A DNA stretch of 64,000 nt from Caballeronia sp. GAFFF1 (GTDB lineage: Bacteria; Pseudomonadota; Gammaproteobacteria; Burkholderiales; Burkholderiaceae), in NCBI RefSeq assembly GCF_023630705.1, contig NZ_JALQEM010000018.1:124001-188000 (forward strand), given 5' to 3'. A program made the position numbers and the translations under genes. Positions 11,189-19,819 of the stretch are shown here, in pieces (within the stretch, counting starts at the first letter, position 1; each line of letters opens with the position of its first letter). The notes beneath the pieces are model-generated. The model made no database searches. It was not told the origin of the DNA and worked only from the letters and a program-made list of their open reading frames with translations.

Positions 11189-11359
11189 TCACTGCGGCTG
11201 CGTCGGCGCGATCAACATCGATGGCGGACGCGTGTCGGTCGGCACGCCGTGGTAGTCGGGCGGATCTTGCGGAGGATGTTTCTGGCTGGAGGAATCGGCG
11301 CACGCGGACAGCGCGAGCGCGAAGACGGAGCATGCGAACGACAAAACGATACGCGGCAT
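11189..11359 (-). CDS. Small Pro-rich lipoprotein (56 residues)
   Basis: The ATG at 11359 has AGGAAA about 5 bases upstream. The product begins MPRIVLSFACSVFALALSAC, a clean lipoprotein signal with the lipidated Cys at residue 20. The mature part is a 36-residue, proline-rich, charged tail (QKHPPQDPPDYHG, then TRPPSM and IAPTQPQ). It is probably anchored in the outer membrane. It lies just beyond the tRNA-Pro terminator in the same direction, so it needs its own promoter. No family is recognised. Confidence 0.6.
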   Translation of the reverse strand: MPRIVLSFACSVFALALSACADSSSQKHPPQDPPDYHGVPTDTRPPSMLIAPTQPQ

Positions 11360-11376
11360 GAGGTTTCCTGGAAAAG

Positions 11377-11414
11377 ACGAAGGGGTTACAAGCCGAGACT
11401 TGTAACCCCTTCGT
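11377..11414 (-). terminator. Hairpin terminator after tRNA-Pro
   Basis: A 15-bp stem (acgaaggggttacaa / ttgtaaccccttcgt) with an 8-base loop, 7 bases past the tRNA 3' end, followed on the minus strand by cttttcc. Confidence 0.75.
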
Positions 11415-11421
11415 TGTATCG

Positions 11422-11498
11422 TGGTCGGAGCGAAAGGATTCGAACCTTCGACCCTCTGATCCCAAATCAGATGCGCTACCAGGCTGCGCTACGCTCCG
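11422..11498 (-). tRNA. tRNA-Pro (anticodon TGG)
   Basis: 77 bases. The acceptor stem is CGGAGCG/CGCTCCG, the D-arm is GCGCAGCCTGGTAGCGC, and the anticodon loop TTTGGGA gives TGG. The T-loop is TTCGAAT and CCA is encoded. Confidence 0.97.
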
Positions 11499-11619
11499 AC
11501 GAGCCGCGTATTGTAGCGTCGATGTCCCATATCCGCAAATGCGACAGCGCCGTAACGTGACGAGCTGGCACGCAACGTTCTAAGCCATTCGCAAAAGCCA
11601 TTCATTCTGGAGACGATCC

Positions 11620-12078
11620 ATGAACCTCATTCTCTGGCGTCACGCCGAAGCGGAAGACCAGGCGTCGAGCGACCTCGCGCGTCAGCTCACCTCGCGCGGA
11701 CGCAAGCAGGCGCAAGGCATCGCGAAGTGGCTGAGAGCGCGCATCGACGACGACGCCCTCTTCCTTGCGAGTCCCGCCACGCGCACGATCCAGACCGCCG
11801 AAGCGTTCGGCGACCGCTATCGCGTGGTTGACGATCTCGCGCCCGGCAAGACCGCGCAGCACGTGCTCGACGCCGCCGGCTGGCCCGATGGCGTGAGCGA
11901 GACGGTCGTCGTGATCGGGCATCAACCGACGCTCGGGCGCGTGGCCGCACGGCTCTTGACCGGGCACGAAGCGGAGTGGCCCATCAAGAAAAGCGGCGTG
12001 TGGTGGTTTCAAGGCCGCACGCGCGGCGGCGACGGGCAAGTCGTGGTGCGCGCGGTGATGTGTCCGGACCTGCTTTAG
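11620..12078 (+). CDS. sixA: Phosphohistidine phosphatase SixA
   Basis: A 152-residue histidine-phosphatase superfamily protein. In E. coli SixA removes phosphate from phosphohistidine in HPt domains (ArcB) or the nitrogen PTS. The nucleophile motif RHAEAED is at residues 7-13 with H8 catalytic; SPATRTIQTA and VIGHQPTLG supply the remaining active-site residues. The length matches short SixA proteins. It stands alone after tRNA-Pro, so its partner is not indicated. Confidence 0.88.
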   Translation: MNLILWRHAEAEDQASSDLARQLTSRGRKQAQGIAKWLRARIDDDALFLASPATRTIQTAEAFGDRYRVVDDLAPGKTAQHVLDAAGWPDGVSETVVVIGHQPTLGRVAARLLTGHEAEWPIKKSGVWWFQGRTRGGDGQVVVRAVMCPDLL

Positions 12079-12204
12079 GCGTCGAAAACGCATGTCGCCG
12101 GGGCATATGTCGTTTCATCGAAACGTCACTGCCAAGCCATGCGAGCGTCACCCGGCATCCTTACATTGGCGGAAAGTTAGTCACCTTTCCGCCGAGGAAT
12201 GCCA

Positions 12205-13026
12205 ATGCACGATCTGCCGACGCCTTTCCTGCCCTTCGGAGCGTCATCGCTCTCGCTCGATTCGCGCCGCCACCTCCCGCGCACGGCCGAAACCGTCACG
12301 GGCCAGCACCGCTTGCAGGTTGCGTGGGCGCGCTCCGACGACGCGCTGCGCGAAGCGCAGCGTCTGCGCTACCGCGTGTTCGCTGAGGAAATGGGCGCGC
12401 GTCTGTCGGGCCCCGCCGGGCTCGACGTCGACGCCTTCGACGCCTATTGCGATCATCTGCTCGTGCGCGATCTCGATACGCTGAAAGTGGTCGGCACGTA
12501 CCGCGTGTTGCCGCCGCATCAGGCCGCGCGCATCGGCCGGCTCTACGCGGAAAGCGAATTCGACGTGTCGCGTCTCACGCATCTGCGGCCGAAGCTCGTC
12601 GAAGTGGGCCGCTCGTGCGTGCATCCGGACTATCGCAACGGCGCGGTCATCATGTCGCTGTGGGGCGGGCTCGCCACGTACATGATGCAGAACGGCTACG
12701 AGACGATGCTCGGCTGCGCGAGCGTCGGCATGAACGACGGCGGTCACTACGCCGCGAATCTCTACGCTTCGCTTTCCGCCGACGCGCTCACCGCGCATGA
12801 GTACCGCGCGTTCGCGCACACGCCGCTACCGGTCGAGGAATTGCGCACGGGCGTGTCGGTGAGCCCGCCGCCGCTCGTCAAAGGCTACTTGCGCCTGGGG
12901 GCGAAGATTTGCGGCGCGCCGGCGTGGGACCCGGACTTCAACACGGCGGATTTTCTGACGCTCTTCCGCCTCTCCGACATCAACGCGCGTTACGTGCGGC
13001 ACTTCATGGGCGATGCGGGACGCTGA
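12205..13026 (+). CDS. GNAT-fold acyltransferase, OlsB-like (ornithine lipid synthesis)
   Basis: A 273-residue protein of the acyl-ACP-dependent GNAT group that includes OlsB, which makes lyso-ornithine lipid from ornithine and a 3-hydroxyacyl-ACP. Typical segments are EAQRLRYRVFAEEMGARL, VVGTYRVLPPHQA, KLVEVGRSCVHPDYRNGAVI and CASVGMNDGG. GAGGA ends 6 bases before the ATG at 12205, so that start is preferred over the ATG two codons earlier, where the spacing is zero. No olsA-like gene is adjacent, so the assignment rests on sequence pattern; a related N-acyltransferase is possible. Confidence 0.7.
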   Translation: MHDLPTPFLPFGASSLSLDSRRHLPRTAETVTGQHRLQVAWARSDDALREAQRLRYRVFAEEMGARLSGPAGLDVDAFDAYCDHLLVRDLDTLKVVGTYRVLPPHQAARIGRLYAESEFDVSRLTHLRPKLVEVGRSCVHPDYRNGAVIMSLWGGLATYMMQNGYETMLGCASVGMNDGGHYAANLYASLSADALTAHEYRAFAHTPLPVEELRTGVSVSPPPLVKGYLRLGAKICGAPAWDPDFNTADFLTLFRLSDINARYVRHFMGDAGR

Positions 13027-13045
13027 GCATCGGGCGGGCGCTTAG

Positions 13046-13094
13046 TCCGCTCGATCCGCTCGATCCGCTCGATCCGCTCAATCCGCTCAATCCG
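13046..13094. repeat. 9-bp tandem repeat at the 3' end of ppx
   Basis: Five consecutive units (tccgctcga x3, tccgctcaa x2) plus a partial tccg. The array fills the gap between the convergent acyltransferase and ppx genes and includes the ppx stop codon in its fifth unit. Confidence 0.85.
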
Positions 13095-14595
13095 TGTAGA
13101 TCACGCGATACGGCCGCCCGATCTTTTCCCATTCCATCGCTTCCTGCGCGAGACTGTAGTCGGTCAGCGGATTATTCGTCACCCACTCGCTCGGCAAACG
13201 CACTTCGAAGCCGCCACCCGCGACTTTGACCTCGATGCCGGGCAGGCCGACATCCGTGCGGCGCCGCGACAGAAGCGCGGCGAGGCGCAGGCAGAACAGC
13301 AGCGTCCAGTCGACGCCGCGCGCCTGCGCGAGCTTGCCGAGCTTGCCCGCGTGACCGAGCACGAGCGCCGCGAGCCGCGCCTGATCCGTGCGCGAGAAGC
13401 CGGGCATGTCGGCATTGCTCGCAATATACGCCGAATGCTTGTGATACGCGCTGTGCGCGATCGACAAGCCGATCTCGTGCAGCGACGCCGCCCATGCGAG
13501 AAACATGCGGTTCTCCACGCTGCGCTCGCCGTCCGGCTCGCCGAGCTGATCGTAGAAGCTGATCGCCAGATTGCCGATGCGCTCGGCCTGCGCGGCATCG
13601 ACACCATAGCGGCGCTTGAAGCCCTCGACCGTCACCGTGCGCATGTCCTGATGCTGCGAACGGCCGAGCAGGTCGTAGAGCACGCCGAGACGCAGCGCGG
13701 CGTCCGTGGTATCGACGTATTCGATACCGAGCTCCTCGAACACGCCGAGCATGATCGACAGCCCGCCCGGCAGCACCGGAATGCGGTCCGGCTTCAGCGC
13801 GACGAGCTTCAGCCGGTTCACGTTCTCCGCCTTGATGAGCGCGCGCTTCAGCCGTTCCAGCCCGGCGCGCGAAATGCCGTGCGTGTACTCGGGATCGTTG
13901 AAGCCGTTCGCCTCGACCAGCTCGGCGAGCGCCCGCGCCGTGCCCGACGAGCCGATCGCCTGATCCCAGCCGGTCTGCTTGTATTCACGCGAGATGATCT
14001 GAATCTCGCGCTTGGCGGCGAGTTCGGCCTGACGCATCGTGTATTCGTCCACGTTGCCGGCCGGGAAGAACTGGCGGCTGTGGCTCACGCAGCCGATATA
14101 AAGGCTCTCCATGTGGATCGGCGTGTAATGCGCGCCGATGATGAACTCCGTCGATCCGCCGCCGATATCCACGACGAGCCGCTTGCCCGCGCTCGCCGGC
14201 ACCGAATGCGCCGCGCCCGCATAGATGAGGCGCGCTTCCTCGCGGCCCGCGATCACTTCGATCGGAAAACCGAGCGCGATTTCGGCCTCGATCAGGAAGT
14301 CGTGCGCGTTTTTTGCGACGCGCAGCGTGTTGGTGGCGACCGCGCGCACCTGATCCGGGTGGAAGTCGCGCAGACGCTCGCCGAAACGCTTCAGCGCATC
14401 CCAGCCGCGCAACTGCGACGCGCGATCGAGCATCTTGTCCTTCGAGAGACCAGCTGCGAGACGCACCGGCTCGCGCAACGCATCGACCTGATAAATCTGG
14501 CTGCCCGCGGGCGTTTCCTCGACCCGGCCGACGATCAGCCGGAAACTGTTCGATCCGAGGTCGACGGCGGCGAGAAGGTGGGGATGTGTGACCAT
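13087..14595 (-). CDS. ppx: Exopolyphosphatase / GppA family phosphatase
   Basis: Removes terminal phosphate from polyphosphate, and possibly from pppGpp. The ATG at 14595 starts MVTHPHLLAAVDLGSNSFRL, 502 residues; a start 12 codons earlier is less likely. The actin-like phosphate-binding motifs are AVDLGSNSFRLIV and VVDIGGGSTEFIIG, and a C-terminal HD-like helical domain follows (AASLHEIGLSIAHSAYHKHS). The gene is divergent from ppk1, pairing polyphosphate breakdown with synthesis. Its last codons fall inside a short tandem repeat. Confidence 0.94.
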   Translation of the reverse strand: MVTHPHLLAAVDLGSNSFRLIVGRVEETPAGSQIYQVDALREPVRLAAGLSKDKMLDRASQLRGWDALKRFGERLRDFHPDQVRAVATNTLRVAKNAHDFLIEAEIALGFPIEVIAGREEARLIYAGAAHSVPASAGKRLVVDIGGGSTEFIIGAHYTPIHMESLYIGCVSHSRQFFPAGNVDEYTMRQAELAAKREIQIISREYKQTGWDQAIGSSGTARALAELVEANGFNDPEYTHGISRAGLERLKRALIKAENVNRLKLVALKPDRIPVLPGGLSIMLGVFEELGIEYVDTTDAALRLGVLYDLLGRSQHQDMRTVTVEGFKRRYGVDAAQAERIGNLAISFYDQLGEPDGERSVENRMFLAWAASLHEIGLSIAHSAYHKHSAYIASNADMPGFSRTDQARLAALVLGHAGKLGKLAQARGVDWTLLFCLRLAALLSRRRTDVGLPGIEVKVAGGGFEVRLPSEWVTNNPLTDYSLAQEAMEWEKIGRPYRVIYTD

Positions 14596-14796
14596 CGGAT
14601 ATCCGGGAAACGGTGAAGTGAGAAAGCGCAACCGCGTGTCAGCGACACGCTGTCGAGAGACACGAATTCTATTTCATGCCGGCGCGAAGATCGGGAATCG
14701 AAGCAGACGCGAAGCAGACGCGCGAAGCAGAAGCGGGAACGCGCGCGCCCGCTAGCGACGCTATCCGCAATGTGAGTAGAATTTGTGAAAATCGTT

Positions 14797-14814
14797 CTGT
14801 CACAATAAAGACAT
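14797..14814 (+). promoter_or_regulatory. Candidate PHO box upstream of ppk1
   Basis: CTGTCACAATAAAGACAT has the 7-4-7 layout of PhoB sites. The first half matches CTGTCAT in 6 of 7 positions, the second in about 4 of 7. It lies 63 bases before the ppk1 ATG, in the ppx/ppk1 divergent region. Confidence 0.5.
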
Positions 14815-14877
14815 CCTAGTGTGAGATCATCCGAACGCTTTTCTGCCCTTCCGATCGAGACACCTTACGCCCAGCCG

Positions 14878-16941
14878 ATGTCCATACGTTATCCGCTCTT
14901 CAACCGTGAACTAGGCATCCTGGGTTTCAACGAGCGGGTACTGGCGCAAGCCGCCGACACATCGGTGCCGCTGCTCGAACGTCTGCGCTTTATCTGCATT
15001 ACGAGCAGCAATCTCGACGAATTTTTCGAAGTCCGCATGGCCGGTCTTCAGGAGCAGATGCGCGACAACCCCGGCACGCTCTCGCCGGACGGCATGTCGC
15101 TGCAACACGTCTACGATCTCGTCTCCGAACGCGCGCAACGCCTCGTGCATCAACAATACGCGATGCTGCACGAGACCGTACTGCCCGCGCTCGAAATGGA
15201 AGGAATTTATTTTCATGGCGCGGAGACCTGGACCGAACAGCAGACCGCGTGGGCGCGCGAATACTTCCAGAACGAACTGCTGCCGGTGCTGACGCCGATC
15301 GGGCTCGATCCCGCGCACCCTTTTCCGCGCGTGCTGAACAAGAGCCTGAACTTCGTCGTCGAACTGGAAGGCACCGACGCGTTCGGCCGTCAGGCGATGA
15401 TGGGCATCGTGCAGGCGCCGCGCGCGTTGCCGCGCCTCGTGCGCATGCCGGAGGCGCTCTCGGGCTATCCGCATGGTTTCGTGCTGCTGAGTTCTTTCAT
15501 GCAGCATTTCGTAAGCGAACTCTTTCCGCATCTCACGGTGCGCAACTGCAATCAGTTTCGCATCACGCGCAATAGCGAGCTTTTCGTTGACGAAGACGAA
15601 ATCACCAATCTGCGCGTCGCGTTGCAGGGCGAACTGCCCGCGCGGCATCTCGGCAACGCGGTGCGGCTCGAAGTGTCCGCCGAAACGCCGCCGCATCTGA
15701 TTCGCCGCCTGCTCGACGAAAGCCAGCTCAATCCGCGCGATTGTTATCGCGTGAACGGCCCGGTCAATCTCGTGCGGCTCATGCAGTTACCCGAAATGGT
15801 GGACCGGCCGGACCTCAAGTTCGTGCCGCACATTCCGTCGGTGCCGAAGTCGATTGCGAACACGACTAATCTCTTCGATGCCATCGATCAGGGCGATATC
15901 CTGCTGCATCATCCGTACGAGAGCTTTCAGCCCGTGCTGGAACTGCTACTGCAAGCGGCCAAAGATCCGCAAGTGGTTGCCATCAAGCAGACCATCTACC
16001 GCACCGGCACCGATTCGCCGCTGATGGACGCGCTCATGCAGGCGGCGCGCAACGGCAAGGAAGTGACCGTCGTGGTCGAACTGCTCGCGCGCTTCGACGA
16101 GGAAACGAATATCAACTGGGCGTCGCAGCTTGAAGCGGTGGGCGCGCATGTGGTGTACGGCGTCGTCGGCCACAAATGCCACGCAAAGATGATGCTGATC
16201 GTGCGGCGCGTGTCGCAAGGCGGCAAGACCGTGCTCAAGCGTTACGCGCATCTCGGCACAGGCAATTACCACCCGCGCACGGCGCGTCTTTATACCGACT
16301 TCGGCCTCATGACCGCCGATCAGCAAATGTGCGAAGACGTGCATCACGTCTTTCAGCAGTTGACGGGCATCGGCGGGGAGCTTGCGCTACATCATCTATG
16401 GCAGTCGCCGTTCACGCTGCATGCGAAGCTGATCGAAGCGATCCGCGCCGAAGCGGAACACGCGCGCGCGGGCCGGCGCGCGCGCATCGTCGCGAAGATG
16501 AACGCGTTGCTCGAGCCGACCGTGATCGCGGCGCTCTACGAGGCATCGCATGCGGGCGTGAAGATCGACTTGATCGTGCGCGGCGTGTGTTCTCTGAAGC
16601 CGGGCGTCGAAGATCTGTCGGAAAACATCACGGTGCGATCTATCGTCGGGCGTTTCCTCGAACACCACCGCATCTTCTATTTTTATGCGAACGGCAAGGA
16701 AGACGTGTATCTGTCGAGCGCCGACTGGATGGATCGCAACTTCTTTCGCCGCGTGGAAGTGGCGTTCCCAATCCGCGACCGGCGGCTTAAGCGCCGCGTG
16801 ATTGCCGAAGGTCTGTCCGTGTGTCTCGGCGACAACCAGTCGGCGTGGGTCATGCAAAGCGACGGGCACTATCGCAAGCGCCGTTCGGGCAAGGCGCTGC
16901 GCAACGCACAGTTGGGACTGCTCGCGAAGTTCTGTTCGTGA
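14878..16941 (+). CDS. ppk1: Polyphosphate kinase 1
   Basis: Membrane-associated enzyme that polymerises the gamma phosphate of ATP into polyphosphate, with an autophosphorylated His intermediate. It has 687 residues from the ATG at 14878 (MSIRYPLFNRELGILGFNER); an in-frame GTG at 14821 would add 19 atypical residues. Visible signatures are SSNLDEFFEVRMAGL, YESFQPVLELL, IKQTIYRTGTDSPL, the HLGTGNYHP segment of the active site and EHHRIFYFYANGKEDVYLSS. It is divergent from ppx, and a PHO-box-like site lies upstream. Confidence 0.96.
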   Translation: MSIRYPLFNRELGILGFNERVLAQAADTSVPLLERLRFICITSSNLDEFFEVRMAGLQEQMRDNPGTLSPDGMSLQHVYDLVSERAQRLVHQQYAMLHETVLPALEMEGIYFHGAETWTEQQTAWAREYFQNELLPVLTPIGLDPAHPFPRVLNKSLNFVVELEGTDAFGRQAMMGIVQAPRALPRLVRMPEALSGYPHGFVLLSSFMQHFVSELFPHLTVRNCNQFRITRNSELFVDEDEITNLRVALQGELPARHLGNAVRLEVSAETPPHLIRRLLDESQLNPRDCYRVNGPVNLVRLMQLPEMVDRPDLKFVPHIPSVPKSIANTTNLFDAIDQGDILLHHPYESFQPVLELLLQAAKDPQVVAIKQTIYRTGTDSPLMDALMQAARNGKEVTVVVELLARFDEETNINWASQLEAVGAHVVYGVVGHKCHAKMMLIVRRVSQGGKTVLKRYAHLGTGNYHPRTARLYTDFGLMTADQQMCEDVHHVFQQLTGIGGELALHHLWQSPFTLHAKLIEAIRAEAEHARAGRRARIVAKMNALLEPTVIAALYEASHAGVKIDLIVRGVCSLKPGVEDLSENITVRSIVGRFLEHHRIFYFYANGKEDVYLSSADWMDRNFFRRVEVAFPIRDRRLKRRVIAEGLSVCLGDNQSAWVMQSDGHYRKRRSGKALRNAQLGLLAKFCS

Positions 16942-16977
16942 TTCCTGACGATACGGCGCGCAACGCGCCGTGCTAAT

Positions 16978-18291
16978 TCAAGCCGCCACGGACTTGCGCA
17001 ACGCCGTGCGCGACGCGGGAAAGCGCACGACGAACGTGCTGCCCCGCCCCACTTCGCTTTTCACGTCGAGATCGGCATGATGCCGTTGCAGCACATGCTT
17101 GACAATGGCAAGCCCGAGCCCGGTGCCACCCGTATCGCGGGAACGGCTACGGTCCACGCGATAGAAACGCTCCGTCAAGCGCGGAATATGCTCCGCCGGA
17201 ATGCCGAGGCCGCTGTCGCGCACGGTGAAGACCGCGCGATCGTCCACGCGCTCCCATGACACGTCGATGCTGCCGCCATCCGGCGTGTAGCGCACCGCGT
17301 TCGTCACCAGATTGCCGAGCGCGCTTACCAGTTCGGTCTCCGCGCCGGCCACGGTCAGCGCGTCGTCGTTATGAAACCGGATGCGATGACGCCCGCCCGA
17401 AAGACTGTTGGCGTCGTCTTCCAGATGACGCAGCACCGCGCGCATGTCGAGCAGCTCGTCGCCGGGCGGATGGACATCGCCTTCGAGATTCGCCAGCACG
17501 AGCAGATCGCGCACGATGTTCTGCATGCGCATCGCCTGCTGATTCATCATGTCGAGGTAACGCGCGCGGTCGGCTTCGTCGAGCGGCAACTCGCGCATCG
17601 TTTCGAGAAAGCCGGAGAGCACGGTGAGCGGCGTCTTCAGTTCATGCGAGACGTTCGCGACGAAATCGCGGCGCATGGAATCGGTGCGCTCGAGTTCGGT
17701 GATGTCTTGCGTGAGAATCAGCTTGCGATTCTCGCCGTACGGAAACACCTGCACCGAGACACTGCGCTGCCGGTTCGTGCCCATGCCCCGCATGATGAGC
17801 ATCTCTTCGTAACGGTGCGAATTCAGATAGCGGATGAAATCCGGATGACGCACGAGATGCGTGATGTGCTGCCGCAGATCGCGCTTCGCGTCGAGCCCGA
17901 AGTGCTTCTCCGCGATGGCGTTGCACCATTCGATCTGGTCGTGATCGTCCAGCATCGCGACGCCATTAGGCGATGCCTGAATCGCCTGGATGAAGCGCGA
18001 ATGCTGCTGCTCGACCTGACGCACCTGCGCGTGCCAGCGTTTGGCGAGCTTGTGCAGGCGGTAATAGATCTCACCCCAGATGCCGAGCGCGCTTGGCACC
18101 TGGCCGTACACCGGCGCGTCCAGGAGACGCCACAGCCGCTGCGTGTGATACGTGCTCACGAAGCCCTGCACGACGAGCATGACGACGGCGACAGCGAGCG
18201 CCACGCGCACGCCGGCGAATGCGCCGATCGCGGCGCACAGCACCGCGAGGAGCGCGAGGGACACGATGGAACGCGTCCAGATGATGTTCAT
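16978..18291 (-). CDS. phoR: Phosphate regulon sensor histidine kinase PhoR
   Basis: A 437-residue inner-membrane kinase that phosphorylates PhoB when phosphate is scarce. Two close N-terminal membrane segments span about residues 8-45, followed by a charged linker and a PAS domain (about 98-200, SPNGVAMLDDHDQIEWCNAI). The H-box FVANVSHELKTPL has H216 as the phospho-acceptor, and the ATPase domain has NLVTNAVRYTPDGG (N box), DSGLGIP (G1) and GTGLGLAIVKH (G2). It is the last gene of the pst-pho operon. Confidence 0.95.
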   Translation of the reverse strand: MNIIWTRSIVSLALLAVLCAAIGAFAGVRVALAVAVVMLVVQGFVSTYHTQRLWRLLDAPVYGQVPSALGIWGEIYYRLHKLAKRWHAQVRQVEQQHSRFIQAIQASPNGVAMLDDHDQIEWCNAIAEKHFGLDAKRDLRQHITHLVRHPDFIRYLNSHRYEEMLIMRGMGTNRQRSVSVQVFPYGENRKLILTQDITELERTDSMRRDFVANVSHELKTPLTVLSGFLETMRELPLDEADRARYLDMMNQQAMRMQNIVRDLLVLANLEGDVHPPGDELLDMRAVLRHLEDDANSLSGGRHRIRFHNDDALTVAGAETELVSALGNLVTNAVRYTPDGGSIDVSWERVDDRAVFTVRDSGLGIPAEHIPRLTERFYRVDRSRSRDTGGTGLGLAIVKHVLQRHHADLDVKSEVGRGSTFVVRFPASRTALRKSVAA

Positions 18292-18330
18292 GTTGTCGGG
18301 AGATCGATGAAGGCGAAGATGCGCGCAGCC

Positions 18331-19032
18331 TCAGGCACCCTTCGCGAGCCGGTAGCCGCTGCCGCGTACCGTTTCGATCATAGCATCGCAGCCCGCGGGC
18401 TTGAGGGCGGCGCGCAGACGCTTGATGTGCACATCGACCGTGCGCTCCTCGACGAACACGTGATCCCCCCAGACCTGATCGAGCAGCTGCGTGCGGCTGT
18501 GCACGCGCTCCGGATGCGTCATGAAGAAATGGAGCAGGCGGAACTCCGTCGGCCCGAGATCGAGCTTGATGTCGTTGCCCGAATGATTGGCCGCCACGCG
18601 ATGCGTCGCCGGATCGAGCCGCAGGCCGTTGATCGCGACGACGTCTTCCGTTAACTGCGGCGCGCGCCGGCGCAGCACCGCCTTGATGCGCGCCATCAAC
18701 TCTTTCGGCGAAAACGGCTTGGTCACGTAATCGTCCGCGCCGATTTCGAGCCCGAGCACCTTGTCCTGCTCGTCGCCGCGCGCGGTGAGCATGATGATCG
18801 GGATATGCTTCGTGCGCTCGTTGTTGCGCAGCTCGCGCGCGAACGCGATGCCGGACTTCGCGGGCAGCATCCAGTCGAGCAGCACGAGATCGGGCAGCAC
18901 GTCGCTGATCAGGTTTTGCGCCTGCTCCGCGTTATACGCGCGAATCGGGCAATGTCCCGCGTGTTGCAGATTCACCGAGATCAGCTCGGAGATCGCGGGT
19001 TCGTCTTCGACGACGAGGATACTGCTGGGCAT
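18331..19032 (-). CDS. phoB: Phosphate regulon response regulator PhoB
   Basis: A 233-residue OmpR-family activator. The receiver has VVEDEPAIS at the N-terminus, D53 in LVLLDWMLP as the phospho-acceptor and Lys in YVTKPFSPKEL. The winged-helix DNA-binding domain ends with VWGDHVFVEERTVDVHIKRL and VRGSGYRL. The ATG at 19032 has AGAGG 5 bases upstream; an overlapping GTG two codons earlier has no room for a binding site. It binds PHO boxes such as those upstream of pstS. Its cognate kinase gene phoR follows after 39 bases. Confidence 0.96.
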   Translation of the reverse strand: MPSSILVVEDEPAISELISVNLQHAGHCPIRAYNAEQAQNLISDVLPDLVLLDWMLPAKSGIAFARELRNNERTKHIPIIMLTARGDEQDKVLGLEIGADDYVTKPFSPKELMARIKAVLRRRAPQLTEDVVAINGLRLDPATHRVAANHSGNDIKLDLGPTEFRLLHFFMTHPERVHSRTQLLDQVWGDHVFVEERTVDVHIKRLRAALKPAGCDAMIETVRGSGYRLAKGA

Positions 19033-19072
19033 CGGCACCTCTTGACCTTTTTGCTTGAAGTGAATCGTTGGA

Positions 19073-19777
19073 TTAACTGAGCGCCTCGCGTTCGAGCTGG
19101 TCGCGCGAAATGTGGCGCACGTCCGTGCCCTTCACGATGTAGATGATGAACTCGGCGATGTTCTTCGCGTGATCGCCGATGCGCTCCACCGCTTTCGCGA
19201 TGAAGAGATAATCGAGCCCCGCCGAAATGGTGCGCGGGTCTTCCATCATGTATGTCACGAGCTTGCGCACGAAGGCGCGGAATTCTTCGTCGATCGCCTT
19301 GTCGTCGCGCACGATCTGCGCGGCGGCGACCGTATCCAGACGCGCGAACGCATCGAGCGCGCGGCGCAGAATCGACACGGCCATCTCGCCCGAGAGCTTG
19401 ATCTCAGCGATGTTCACCGTGCGGCCCGCGCCGTCTTCATTGATGCGCTTCACGCGCTTTGCGATCTTCTCGGCTTCGTCGCCGGCGCGTTCGAGATTCG
19501 TGATGGTCTTCGAGATCGCCATGAGCAGACGCAAGTCGCGCGCGGCCGGCTGACGGCGCGCGATGATGTTGCTGCACTCCTCGTCGATTTCGACTTCCAT
19601 CGTATTCAACCGCGCTTCCGCCGCGATCACCTGATCGGCGATCTGCACGTCGAATTCGTTCAGCGCCTGCATCGCCGCGGTGATCTGCGACTCGACGAGA
19701 CCGCCCATTTCCAGCACTTTCGAGGACACCGCGTTCAGATCGGCGTCGAACTGGCTCGACAGATGTTTATCGGACAT
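19073..19777 (-). CDS. phoU: Phosphate signalling protein PhoU
   Basis: A 234-residue all-helical cytoplasmic regulator that links the PstSCAB transporter to PhoR and keeps the regulon off when phosphate is plentiful. It contains the two PhoU three-helix repeats with metal-binding segments (ITNLERAGDEAEKIAKR and KAVERIGDHAKNIAEF). It lies between pstB and phoB, the usual position. Confidence 0.96.
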   Translation of the reverse strand: MSDKHLSSQFDADLNAVSSKVLEMGGLVESQITAAMQALNEFDVQIADQVIAAEARLNTMEVEIDEECSNIIARRQPAARDLRLLMAISKTITNLERAGDEAEKIAKRVKRINEDGAGRTVNIAEIKLSGEMAVSILRRALDAFARLDTVAAAQIVRDDKAIDEEFRAFVRKLVTYMMEDPRTISAGLDYLFIAKAVERIGDHAKNIAEFIIYIVKGTDVRHISRDQLEREALS

Positions 19778-19819
19778 GTTGTGCTCCTGTAGTCCTTTGT
19801 TCGTTCGCTGACCGGCCGA

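Noticed and set aside
13021-13094. Possible CRISPR or REP element at the ppx end
   Set aside because: A simple 9-bp tandem repeat with no spacers and no dyad symmetry.
13351-14616. 421-codon open frame opposite ppx
   Set aside because: Same GC-driven antisense artefact; ppx itself has full motif support.
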